This document shows, piece by piece, positions 45,864 to 55,535 of a stretch of DNA of 64,000 bases. Origin of the DNA: Salvator merianae (taxonomy: Eukaryota; Chordata; Lepidosauria; Squamata; Teiidae). Both the position numbers and the translations under genes were made by a program. Under the pieces are notes generated by a model. That model was not told the DNA's origin. It saw only the letters and a list, made by a program, of their open reading frames with translations, and made no database searches. Positions within the stretch are counted from its first letter, which is position 1. Every line of letters begins with the position of its first letter. Where the stretch lies: the NCBI GenBank assembly GCA_003586115.2, contig QVOM02000126.1, positions 56,154,943-56,218,942 on the forward strand, written 5' to 3'.

Positions 45864-46403
45864 TATCCTTTCTGCACTTACTGCCAGTCATCCAGATCAG
45901 TGGGTCTGGATTAGTCCGGCCCACTGATCTAGATCTCAGGGAGGCATGGACTAGATCAGCATTGTCTTCATTGATGGTCTAGATTATCCCACACCATGGC
46001 CACAAGGCTTGCACGAGCTTTGCAGCCACACTTCCATGCCTCTGAAAGCTAGGAACAAAAGTTCCTAGCCTTGGCGCATCTGGGGACTGTTTTTTGGTAG
46101 GGCTCTATGGCAGACCATTGAACGGCACTCCCCAGTAGCCCCGAATATGGGAGGCATGACTCCTGCATGTCTCCCATCTTCCAGATCAGGGCCACTGGTC
46201 CTGCTGGTAGATCCTATTAATTGGGTCTACCACTGGTACAGATTAAGGCTTCCTTTAATTTGGATCATACTCTGTCTCTTTAGACAGAGCAGACCAGCAG
46301 GGGGGGTGGCCTCAGAGATCCATATTAACATGCAGTTCTATGTGGCCTAAAAGTGAATTACACAAACTGTTAATACGAATTAAGGGACTGTGCAGAAAGG
46401 TCC
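45864..46403. mobile_element. MITE, GGGCCTTTCTGCAC family, TAA duplication
   Basis: The left end is TATCCTTTCTGCACTTACTG and the right end (reverse complement) GGACCTTTCTGCACAGTCCC, flanked by TAA on both sides (45861-45863, 46404-46406). Interior words GATCAGTGGGTCTGGATTAG and GCTAGGAACAAAAGTTCCTA are family-specific. Confidence 0.7.
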
Positions 46404-47770
46404 TAAAGTTAATGGAACAAACTTAAGAAACTCATTCCCTCAGTTCCTGGATTGTTCTCAGTCCGTAGTTTAAATCTGATTTCCCTGACTTTAGGTGCCC
46501 AGATGCTGATGGGCTATAGTCCATCATCTACACCATTGTCAATGGTCAGCAAAGAAGGAAGTTATAGTCCCACTTCTGAAGCTTGTGAAAATCATTTAGG
46601 AAACAACAGCTAGTTTAAGACTGAAAACTAGAAGAGCAGAGAGCAGAAAACTAGGACAGTAGGTTCATACATTGATTCCTTTCATAACAAAAAGCCACAA
46701 TTTTCCATTGCATCTGATTCTGACCCCTTTCTTGCTAATGCTACCTTTTGTATCCAAGTTTCAGGAACTGCAGTTAATTTGTGTTGCTTTTATCTATGTT
46801 GGAAGGTTTTTTTAAATTTAAATATAGCCGGCTGAGAGCCTAATCCAAACACTTAGAAAAACCTGTTTTTCCATTATGACCTTTTGAATGATACAATACT
46901 AAATGTCTTCATACTTTGTTAATATGGTATCTAGCAGCAGCTACAAAGCAGGGTAGCTGAGCTTGGGTCAGAGAGAGTACTTGTTTAAGCATTGTCTTCA
47001 AGGGCAAAATAGAAATTGGCCCTGCACTGAAAAACCCAGCAATGAATTTTTCGAGAACTGAGCCTGAAAGTATCAATTAATCTGCTTGTGGTTTGGTCTC
47101 GTTAATTGAAGCTGGCTGCACAAGTTTCTTTTTTTTCCTGCCCTACCAGGTAGTCTCCTCTACCTGCAAACCCATGTGAGATAATTTTCACCAGAATGTG
47201 AGGTTACAATCAGAGAAATCCAAAGTTTTACCAGTGTTAAGTATGGGGTGATGAAAAATCCCAGACTTCAACATGAAAAAAGACCATGGTTATCAAAAGT
47301 TAAAACAATTAGGAGTATGGTGTGCTTTAAAGAACATTTTCTACTTCTGTTTGGAGAAGGGGAAGTCTGTGCAGCTTAATACGAGAGATGTCCCATAACA
47401 GCAATGTCATTAGCGTTAGGTGGTGTTTCTCTGTTATTGAGGTGACCTTTGATAAACAGAATTGTCTCTGCAAGCTTTTCTGTTTTGACTGTTTTGTCTC
47501 TTCCAACTCCATCCTCTGTTGTAATCGCCTCCTAACCTCTCTGAACCTCCAAATCTCAGTTTCCCAGCCTACAGATATGTACTTTCTTCCTCACCTGCAA
47601 GCCTGCTTTCTATCCTGCAAATGCCCATTTTGTTTGCCTTCAGCCAGGAAGCCTCCATTTTCCCGTCTGCACATCTCTGATTTCTTTCTCTTTAGTCTCC
47701 CAGCTTCCATTTTGTTATCTTCAGTATTTGGAGAATGTAAGCATGCTGGGTAGAGGATTCTGGACACATA

Positions 47771-47850
47771 GGCCCTTTCTGCACTAGGTCTTATTCTGAA
47801 TTATGTCCCGGAACAGGGGCCTGCCATCCACATGCCGGTGCAGTGTACGG
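47771..47850. mobile_element. Short MITE, left half only
   Basis: GGCCCTTTCTGCACTAGGTC, CTGAATTATGTCCCGGAACA and GCCTGCCATCCACATGC match the left arms of 28735 and 49341. The right arm is missing. Confidence 0.5.
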
Positions 47851-47889
47851 CAGCCCCAGTTATGTACAGCTATTCAAACACGTAGCCAC

Positions 47890-48182
47890 ATTAGTCTGGA
47901 TCAGTAAGCAAGGTGGTCTAGTAACAGAGAGAAAGAAGCTGGAAGCATGAGATTTGTAGACTAAGCCTATTTCATCAGATGCATGGTGTGAAGTGCCTGG
48001 GGACAGACCTATATAGGCAAGTATTGCATGAATAACAATAGAAATGCAGAACTATGGGTGGTGATGAGGTGATACCACATACACAGCTTGCCTGTATAGG
48101 TCTGTCCCTAGACACTTTACTCCATGCGTCTGATAAAGCGGACTTAGTCTACAAAAGCTTATGCTACCAACTTCTTTCTCTC
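47890..48182. repeat. Inverted pair of LINE-derived fragments
   Basis: The left arm (47890-48025, reversed) and right arm (48075-48182) both contain TATA(T/G)AGGTCTGTCCC, CCATGC(A/G)TCTGAT, ACTTAGTCTAC-like and CTTCTTTCTCTC strings in opposite orientation, at roughly 75-80% identity by eye. The loop is about 50 bp. It looks like a fold-back of the LINE 3' UTR family at 38.5-39.6 kb. Confidence 0.6.
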
Positions 48183-48186
48183 CAAG

Positions 48187-48674
48187 AGGCCCTTTCTGCG
48201 CTTACCTGGCCTTGCTTGGGATCAGTGGGCCAAGAATAGCCCAGCCCACTGTTCCCAACCATGGAACAGCATGGTGAGATCAGCCCTGTCTGCACGACAG
48301 CACTAATCTCAGTCAGTCCACACTGCAGCACCACAGCCTCAAAGCGTGCATGTGTTTGAGAATGGACTTGGAGGCCTCCAAGAACTCTCTGGAGGTGGCA
48401 TTTTTGGATGTGGTTTGGAGTACTACCAAAGTCCCCTAAACATGGGGACGTGTTTCTGCATGGCAAGCCCCTTTGTTCAGGATTAGGGACCGTAACTACC
48501 GGTGATATCCCAATCAGTGCCTCCCTGATCAGGATCATGCTCTGTGTAAACTGGGCACAGCATTCCAGTGGAGGCTGTGGCCATCTAGATCTTCATTAAC
48601 CAGCGGATCTATGTGGCCTACAACCTTTCTGTGCAGGCCCTTAAATCTGATTAAGGGCCTGTGCAGAAAGGGAC
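48187..48674. mobile_element. MITE, GGGCCTTTCTGCAC family
   Basis: The left end is AGGCCCTTTCTGCGCTTACC and the right end (reverse complement) GTCCCTTTCTGCACAGGCCC. The interior shares GGATCAGTGGGCC and GATCAGTGCCTCCCTGATC with its relatives. It abuts the inverted LINE pair. Confidence 0.65.
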
Positions 48675-49340
48675 TTAGCCTCTTGCTTACTATGTACAGT
48701 TATGTTGATAGATTCAGAGTTTTGCTTTGCTTTTCGCTTATGTTGGAATTCAACACACACATAATTCGTTACCTGATCTCTGAAATGACCCATCACAATC
48801 ATAAATACAGTTGTTTACTGACCCTTTTTAAGTCATCTTTACTTTGTGAAAGCTGTGAACTAGTTTCTGGTTTCTAGATTTCTTGCTAAGTAGAATAAAT
48901 GAAATTATTTTTAGGATTCACTGGAATTGAACTATGGGACTGGTGTCACAACTCCATTTTTGTAGGTTTATTTAATCCAAAAGCTGTAGATATTTTCCAT
49001 TAAAACAAGACTATTAAAATCATTGCACGTTTGTGACAAGCAGTTCAAACAGATTGTTTTCTTTTTCAATTGAACTTAACATGTTTAAATTTTAAAAAGG
49101 AGAATGTAGATATCTAGGTTTTTTATAAACCTTGTAAAATAAAAATAGAATGAAAATTCCTGTGCTTCTTACAAACCTCTTTACAGTCATATAAATAATG
49201 ACTTTTTATTTCCATGGAGTGGTTTCTTGATGATCTCAGTTGTTTTGTTTCATTTGCCATCTTTACTATGTGTATAGAATGTGGTGGGATGTAGGCCTTT
49301 GAGGGGTACTGTATGTTTATATGTCAAAAAAAGAAAAGAA

Positions 49341-49465
49341 ACCCGTTCTGCACTGGGTCTTATTCCAGATTATTATCCCCAAATAGATATCTGCCATCCT
49401 CATGCTGGTGCAAACAATGGCAGGCGCAGACATAATCTGGAAGAAGACCCAGTGCAGAAAGGGCC
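49341..49465. mobile_element. 125-bp MITE with long TIRs
   Basis: The left end ACCCGTTCTGCACTGGGTCT and right end (reverse complement) GGCCCTTTCTGCACTGGGTC stay complementary for about 33 bp, through TTCCAGATTAT. TAA follows on the right. It is the most compact family member in the window. Confidence 0.7.
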
Positions 49466-50004
49466 TAAGTCCTTGATTCCTTACTAATTTGGGCTGGATA
49501 GTTTCATTGTTTAACAAGATTGATGATGTTTTAAAGTATATGTAACAAATAAACATGCCATTTTATAAACAATAGCAGCCGAATGCTTTATATACCACAT
49601 GTATTTTAGGACTAGTTCAGGCCTGTGCCAAGATTTTTCTTTCTCTTTGGCTGTTTGTCCCACCTCCCCTATATCTCCATTAAGAGAGCAATGACTTCCC
49701 ATTAGAGCCAACTGAGGAATCGTTGCATAAAAAATTGTATGAGGAGAAAAACTAGATGCTCCTTTATATAGTCAAGTGGTTGATACTCAGCTGTCCAACA
49801 TCTGTAAAAACTGGAATTGAAACTCTTCAATCTACCTCACTAGTTAACACAAAATGTCCATGCTAAATCTCTTTGCAGTAATGAATTATACTAGCAAATG
49901 TTATATCCGTGCTTAGAAAGAAAGTGATTCATTCATTGTTATTTGCTAGTCAATCAGGCAGAAGAACCTTTTTCGAAATGGTAAAACTTCACTTTCAAGT
50001 CTTC

Positions 50005-50459
50005 GGATCTTTTTGCACTGCCTCACCATGTTCTGAAGCTGTAGGTCTGGACAGGCAAGGCCCACTGGTTTGAACCACAGCAAGATGTGGTCTGGAACAG
50101 CTTTGTCTCTGTGACAACACTGGTTCAGGCCAGTTCCCCTGGCTCCGAAGCTCACATGAGCTTTGGGACCATCTCCAAGGACTCTGAAGGGCTAGGAAAG
50201 AACGTTCCTAGCCTTGGAGCCCTTGGGAAACTCATTTTGGTGGGACCCCTGGTAGTCTGGAACACAGAAGTGTGCCTTCTGCGTGCCTCCATGTTTCAGA
50301 CTAGGCTGCGCTGGCCTGCTGGTAATCCAGATCAGGACCTCCCTGATCTGGATTATGTTCTGTCCTATGTGAATCGAGTGTACCAGCAGTGGCTGGGACC
50401 TCCTGTATTCTGCAGTAACATGCAGAGGAGAGGCCCTTGGTGCACTTGCAGAAAGGCCC
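50005..50459. mobile_element. MITE, GGGCCTTTCTGCAC family
   Basis: The left end is GGATCTTTTTGCACTGCC and the right end (reverse complement) GGGCCTTTCTGCAAGTGCAC. Flanking triplets are TTC and TTT. The interior carries GGGCTAGGAAAGAACGTTCC and GATCAGGACCTCCCTGATC. Confidence 0.65.
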
Positions 50460-51110
50460 TTTGTTAACATGGCTTCAATAAATTAGATGGATCAGAATTG
50501 TGTCTTCATATTAGACAACTTCCTTTGTTCCTACATGTGTCCTTGTCTTACTAGGGATGCCATCAATGAGGTTTCTAGCAGTCCTAGACAATAACACCAG
50601 GACCTACACTTAGGTCTTGCTTGTCTCTGAGAGTAGACTGGGAGCAAAACAGCACCATATGCATATGATATGTACTGCATACTGTATCACTGCAAGTTAT
50701 TTTAAAATGCCGTTCTCTTGCCTCAGCTTATGAAACACTTGTCCCAAAATCTGACACTTTTATGCCATCAATTAATCAATGAGCAATGAAGTAAGTAACC
50801 TCTGTTTCTCTGCGCTGAAACCAAAAACATTATTCCGGATTATGTTTATAGCCTTACTCTGATTTGCAAGAGTCTTCATGTTTGGAAAGACTGTTCAAAA
50901 TAGTTCACCCCCCTGCATGCATTTTAGAGGCTATGTTGAGAATTTGAACTACTGTCACACTTGTTCATGCTAGCAAATTAAAATATTTATAGAATTCTAA
51001 GCGCCAAGGATGCTATCACAAGGCAGATGTTTTTCAGGTTGCTACTTTTTGTGTGAGTACATCTACTGAGAGAGAAAGAGAATGTTTCTGTAGTTCTCAG
51101 CATATAATAT

Positions 51111-51444
51111 TGTCAGAGCGTATATAGCGGAATTTGGCCTGAAGTCAGATCACTAGTTAAATAAATCTAGAGACTAGATACTTTCATTTAATAAACTCTT
51201 TATTTACAGTATCTACAGAGAGAGAAAAACTCTCTTATTCCTTCTAACTCACTAGTCAAACAAGCACTAACGGTCTTTCTTATACAGCACACACACAAGA
51301 CATGAACATTCCAAATGATGTCATCAACTGTCATCAACTGTCAGCTAGAGTTATATAAACAACATCATAAATCTCTGAGTCAAGAAATGCTGACTCATTG
51401 TGACTCTTTGTTCCTGACTTACTTAACTCTTTCCATACTTGACA
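51111..51444 (-). repeat. copia-type 3' LTR (334 bp)
   Basis: It aligns end to end with 54223-54581, with about eight substitutions by eye (roughly 2.4%) and one 25-bp gap. It carries two AP-1-type heptamers (51376-51382, 51391-51397). The CRE-like octamer of the other LTR is altered here (GATGTCAT). Confidence 0.93.
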
Positions 51445-51454
51445 TCCCTTCTTC
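51445..51454 (-). other. Polypurine tract
   Basis: On the - strand GAAGAAGGGA directly precedes the 3' LTR, the expected site for plus-strand priming. It remains although the RT region is gone. Confidence 0.7.
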
Positions 51455-51535
51455 AGGAACATAAGATCACAACTCTTTACATTGTAGATAGACCAAGCAT
51501 TTCTACAAACTGTTCAATAGAGAATCAAATTCCTT

Positions 51536-52999
51536 TTACATAGCTTGTATCCATTCTTGTTTTTCTTTTTCTGGTCTGGTCATTACTTCTTTATAATTAT
51601 TTGGCTCAGACCATTGCTCGTGACTGTCTACATTACTTATTTGACCAATCTGAAATCTTTTTGGAGGAATTCCCTTAGTTGTTCGTTCAGATCTCCTTGG
51701 CACTAACTCTTCCTTATCTACAGTAGTGGGTTGAGCTTGAGAAGAAATAGAAGGTTCATCTTCTGAGCTGGGCTCAGTCTCTGTGCTACTAGAGGAGGAA
51801 GATGTGGCACTGGAAAAAGATGTGGAACTGCGACAATCTTCCCACTTTCTTTTGTATTCAGGCACATTCCTACCTGTAACGTTAGCATCAGTCCCTTCTT
51901 TTCCCCATATGTAATAGAAAACATCACTATTAATATGTATATTAGCCCAATCTGAGTGAATCTCAAAGTTTGCACTCCTTGACACCACTACTTTACCATA
52001 GCTCAGAGAAAAACGATACCTCTTTGTATTTTCTTCATACCCAACAAAACGTAACCTCTGTGAAATTTTGTCTCTCTTTTTTCTTTGTGCCCTAGGTATC
52101 AGTACATGAGCATATGAGCCAAAGATCCTCATGTGCTTTACGTCAGGTTCCTTACCATATAACATAAAATATGGAGTGTTACCAACAGTAGAAGAATATA
52201 TTCGATTCAAAACATAAGTACTAGTAGCTACTGCTTCTCCCCAGAAATAATGTGGCATTTTAGCATCAGATAACATGGCCCTGTACATTTCTTGAATTAA
52301 TCCAATTCGTAGTTCAGCTACACCATTTTCAGCTGAACAGTACGGATTGGTCTTTCTATGTATAATGCCTCGTGTTCTAAACAAATCTGCTATAGCCTTA
52401 GACATCATATCTCCTCTATCAGACTGTGCCTTCTGCACTGTACAACCAAATTGGGTAGAAATCATGTTCAGCCAGTCCTTCATTTTATCATACACCTGAG
52501 CCTTTGACTTAAGTAAATATGTGTATGTAAATCTGCTATAATCATCAATAATTACCATAATCCATTTATGGCCTCCCTGACTTAGGCTGAATGGACCAGC
52601 AACATCTGTATGGACTAATTGAAAAGGTTTCGTTGATCTTCTATCACTGTATTTGGCTATAGGAAAAGCTTTTACCTTGGCTTCTGCACAAACTCTACAT
52701 TCTAAATATTTGTCACAAGGTTTAATTTCAGTATTAGATAGTTTAGCCATATGTTTTACTCTGGAGAAAGAACAATGCCCAAAAATTCTATGGCAATAAT
52801 GCATGCAATAATTATGCAAATTATTCAAAATACAATTTATAGCATCATCACTATCTTCTTCACTATCAGATATGTCTATCAATCTGTATAGACCATTTTC
52901 TTTAATTGCCTTTCCATATAGTTTGCCATTTTCAGAAATTAGACAAACCTCCCCATGAAAAGAGCACTCTATACTCTTCACTTGTGAGTCTAGACACAC
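51536..52999 (-). CDS. copia-type integrase frame (GAG-pre-integrase plus integrase core)
   Basis: The 487-codon frame's first codon counted is GTG. The true upstream continuation is the protease frame, displaced by a frame break near 52985-52999. A zinc-binding HHCC region is visible (His70, His75, Cys101, Cys104). The integrase core follows: HTDVAGP (Asp132), QSDRGDM (Asp194) and NGVAE (Glu229), a D,D(34)E triad. The Arg normally following NGVAE is Leu. The frame runs through IFGSYAHVLIPRAQRKKRD and a Ser/Glu-rich tail to EPNNYKEVMTRPEKEKQEW, the first residues of the RT domain, and then stops. Integrase is long and nearly uninterrupted, unlike the deleted RT. Confidence 0.88.
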   Translation of the reverse strand: MCLDSQVKSIECSFHGEVCLISENGKLYGKAIKENGLYRLIDISDSEEDSDDAINCILNNLHNYCMHYCHRIFGHCSFSRVKHMAKLSNTEIKPCDKYLECRVCAEAKVKAFPIAKYSDRRSTKPFQLVHTDVAGPFSLSQGGHKWIMVIIDDYSRFTYTYLLKSKAQVYDKMKDWLNMISTQFGCTVQKAQSDRGDMMSKAIADLFRTRGIIHRKTNPYCSAENGVAELRIGLIQEMYRAMLSDAKMPHYFWGEAVATSTYVLNRIYSSTVGNTPYFMLYGKEPDVKHMRIFGSYAHVLIPRAQRKKRDKISQRLRFVGYEENTKRYRFSLSYGKVVVSRSANFEIHSDWANIHINSDVFYYIWGKEGTDANVTGRNVPEYKRKWEDCRSSTSFSSATSSSSSSTETEPSSEDEPSISSQAQPTTVDKEELVPRRSERTTKGIPPKRFQIGQISNVDSHEQWSEPNNYKEVMTRPEKEKQEWIQAM

Positions 53000-53942
53000 T
53001 CAACAGTGAATACTTTAAAGTGTCAGCCACAATAACATTACTAATAGAAGCATTCATTTGAGGAATGTAAGCGGTTCCCGCTTCATGGACGGTGCACGTA
53101 TGTCCATCAGCTAGCTTTACATCTCTCGCCTCAATCTGGTGAATGTCAGTTAAATTGTCCCTTCTGGATGAAAAATGTTCACAGCTTCCGCTGTCCACGT
53201 ACCACACGGGATTGGCCGAATTCTTCTTACTGACTGCCATTAGCAAAGCAGTCGAACTGTTGTGTCGCTTATCAGAAGCAGTATAACTGTCAGCATACTG
53301 CTTACTGCTCTCTTGCTGACGAGAACTGGACGCTTGTTGTTTACGTTTCCAACAGTCTTTAATAAGATGTCCTTTCCTGTGACAGAAGTGGCACTTTTTC
53401 ACTGCCAAGGCACTCAAAGGTTCAGATTTAATGTTTATTGCCTTGTCTGACGTAACCTCTTCTTGTCGTGTTAGTTTCTTTTGCTCAGTCCACTCTTGTA
53501 AACGTGTGACTACTAAGGAAAAATTTAATCTGTATTCATCAATTCCTTGAAAAGAGTCTACAACTGCACCATAAGTTTTAGGTAATGAAGACAATAGTAT
53601 GTAAGCATGGTGAGCCTCTTCATACTGCAGACCTCTGTCAGCTAAATCAGCAAAAATCATTCTCATTTCATTTATATGGCTATTTAAACAGCCATCCGGT
53701 TTCAATTTTAAGTTGTATAACTTTCTGGTTAACAGCATCTTGTTTCCAGCAGAAATACGCTGATAAGTTTGCCGTAGAGTGTCCCAAACTTCTTTAGCTT
53801 TTTCTAGATGCCTTACAGCCATCAATTGCGAGCTTTCTAAACCAAGAATAAGCGTCGCACGAGCTTTTCTGTCTCTTTGCCTTTCATTAGCACTATCAAC
53901 AGCTGGCAAAGTAATACAGGCATCATAAAGATCCTCTTTCAT
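52932..53942 (-). CDS. copia-type gag and protease frame
   Basis: The 336-codon frame has a UBN2/gag-like capsid region (VWDTLRQTYQ near 52-61, KLYNLKLKPDG near 74-84, LLSSLPKTYG near 116-125). A CX2CX4HX4C zinc knuckle, CHFCHRKGHLIKDC, lies at about 184-197. The aspartic protease signature WYVDSGSCEHFS is near 247-258. The ATG at 53942 is internal. Gag similarity continues upstream to an ATG at 54037, but that stretch has an in-frame TAG (54005-54007) and a frame break near 53943-53950. The 3' end of the frame drifts out of protease sequence where integrase continues in another frame. Confidence 0.88.
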   Translation of the reverse strand: MKEDLYDACITLPAVDSANERQRDRKARATLILGLESSQLMAVRHLEKAKEVWDTLRQTYQRISAGNKMLLTRKLYNLKLKPDGCLNSHINEMRMIFADLADRGLQYEEAHHAYILLSSLPKTYGAVVDSFQGIDEYRLNFSLVVTRLQEWTEQKKLTRQEEVTSDKAINIKSEPLSALAVKKCHFCHRKGHLIKDCWKRKQQASSSRQQESSKQYADSYTASDKRHNSSTALLMAVSKKNSANPVWYVDSGSCEHFSSRRDNLTDIHQIEARDVKLADGHTCTVHEAGTAYIPQMNASISNVIVADTLKYSLLSVSRLTSEEYRVLFSWGGLSNF

Positions 53943-54207
53943 TAAACAGCTTTCATACGTTCTGACCAGATGAGGTAATTGCGGTCATTCAGCTTTTCAA
54001 ATTGCTACTGTAAAACCGGAGCAGTATGGGCAGCCATTTCCACAAACAGATAGGATCTTTCTCCCTTCTAACACCGGATTCCTTTCTTTAAACAATGCCG
54101 CTTCAACTACTCAACACAGTCTCTTCCCTACTTGAGACGGATTATTTGTCTTTAGACTAACAAGCATATGAGCTATCACACGGGTCTGCCTCACAGCCAT
54201 CACAACA

Positions 54208-54222
54208 CTGGGCACCATAACC
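54208..54222 (-). other. Primer-binding-like site, initiator-tRNA-Met type
   Basis: On the - strand GGTTATGGTGCCCAG directly follows the 5' LTR. It is complementary, with one extra T, to the anticodon region of initiator tRNA-Met (CTGGGCCCATAACC). Drosophila copia uses that internal segment as a half-tRNA primer. The comparison is from memory of the tRNA and of copia. Confidence 0.55.
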
Positions 54223-54581
54223 TGTCAGAGCGTATATAGTGGAATTTGGCCTGGTGTCAGATCACTAGTTAAGCACAGCTATTAGTCAGATAGACAAATA
54301 AATCTAGAGACTAGATACTTTCATTTAATAAACTCTTTATTTACAGTATCTACAGAGAGAGAAAAACTCTCTTATTCCTTCTACCTCACTAGTCAAACAA
54401 GCACTAACGGTCTTTCTTATACAGAACACACACAAGACATGAACATTCCAAATGACGTCATCAACTGTCATCAACTGTCAGCTAGAGTTATATAAACAAC
54501 ATCATAAATCTCTGAGTCAAGAAATGCTGACTCATTGTGATTCTTTGTTCCTGACTTAGTTAACTCTTTCCATACTTGACA
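54223..54581 (-). repeat. copia-type 5' LTR (359 bp) with AP-1/CRE and TATA motifs
   Basis: It has 25 bp (near 54272-54296) absent from the other LTR. On the - strand the order is two AP-1-type heptamers (54528-54534 TGAGTCA, 54513-54519 TGACTCA), a TATA-like TTTATATAACTC (about 54484-54495), TGACGTCA (54453-54460), TGTATAAG, then GTAAATAAAG as possible poly-A signal. Confidence 0.9.
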
Positions 54582-54699
54582 AATATATGGTTTTTCTGTA
54601 ATGTTTTGTGGGATTTTTGCCCCCTCCCCCCAGCTAAGCTTGCTAGGTGATCTACTGTGGCACCACTGGTAAAAGCTTTCCAGAGGCAAAGAACCCTCC

Positions 54700-54785
54700 A
54701 GACATGGCCTAAAATGTGGGATTATCCCAAGACTATGTTGGGATTGCCCCATATCTGTGGCAATCCCAATTTAGCCCTGCGATTA
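54700..54785. repeat. Unclassified dispersed repeat, copy 2
   Basis: ATGTTGGGATTGCCCCATAT and CTGTGGCAATCCCAATTTAG resemble 2080-2180 and 59040-59130. Ends unresolved. Confidence 0.4.
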
Positions 54786-55300
54786 TTGAACTGATAACAT
54801 GAGATATTGCTATTCCAGGAAAATCAACTCTCCACTATCCTGGAATAGTGAAATGACTTACCTTGTCTGGACACTTGCTTTTGGCATGAGCCTTGAAAAA
54901 AAAATGGTCCCTGTGCATGTGCAGGCCAAAACTGGTCTGAAAATGGCTACCATGCCTGTGCAGGGGTCGACAATCACACACTTCCGGGTATTTTGTGCCA
55001 TCAGAATACTCAGAAGTAGCCACCATTACAAGAGCAAGTCCACGCTTGCCCCACAGTTTTGCTCTGCAGTCTGCCAGGTTTGGTGAGATGCAACTGTGAG
55101 ATCCAAATAAGATTCCTTTTTATCTTTATCAGGATTTGCCAGGAATTTTCCTGCATAGCAGTAGAGTACATTATATACATTGTGTGATTAAACCTGCAGC
55201 CTCTCATTACTATATGTATTTGTAGTGTAGTGTTAAATGTTTTGTTTTCTCACTTGAAATAAAATTTGCTCTTTGTATTGGAACCTTGTCTCATTTTCAG

Positions 55301-55535
55301 AGTGGAAGATGATTTTGAGAAAATGTTGAAATTGACCTCGAAGCCTAAGCCCAAGGTGCCACCTAAGCCAATGTTCTCCAAGAACCCACCAGAAAAAAAT
55401 AGAAAATTCCCATTACCTTCAGCCCAAACAGCAAAGACAACAGAAGTAAAAATTCAAGCCATGGATGAAGTGGACATTCTCCGATACATTAAAGACAATG
55501 AATCCACCAGCTGTGAAGAACCAAGTTTGTTCTGA
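55301..55535 (+). CDS. HS1BP3: HS1BP3 last coding exon (SH3-ligand segment and C-terminus)
   Basis: The acceptor is TGTCTCATTTTCAG. The first base completes the Arg codon, then VEDDFEKMLKLTSKPKPKV, PPKPMFSKNPPEKNRKF, PLPSAQTAKTTEVKIQAMDE and VDILRYIKDNEST follow, ending EEPSLF-stop (TGA 55533-55535). The Lys/Pro-rich run with PxxP motifs is the expected ligand for SH3 domains such as that of HCLS1. IQAMDE(V/M)DIL(R/Q)YI and the SLF terminus are conserved in HS1BP3. With the four upstream exons this gives 310 residues, compared with about 390 for the whole mammalian protein, so roughly 65-80 N-terminal residues are missing from the window. Confidence 0.95.

Larger units (their letters stand above)
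51106..54586 (-). mobile_element. Ty1/copia-type LTR retrotransposon lacking reverse transcriptase
   Basis: The 3471-bp element (51111-54581) lies between direct AATAT copies (51106-51110, 54582-54586) and has LTRs beginning TGTC and ending GACA. On the - strand the order is LTR, primer-binding-like site, gag with zinc knuckle, protease, integrase, polypurine tract, LTR. Protease before integrase with no RT between them is the copia order. The coding region stops where RT should begin, so about 1.5-2 kb of RT/RNase H is missing. The coding part also carries a stop and two frame breaks. This copy is not autonomous. Confidence 0.93.
43330..55300 (+). other. HS1BP3: HS1BP3 12 kb intron before the last exon
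   Basis: This intron is dense in MITEs (six or more) and carries the copia-type element. 46.4-47.75 kb, 48.7-49.3 kb, 49.5-50.0 kb and 50.5-51.1 kb show nothing I recognise. Confidence 0.85.
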
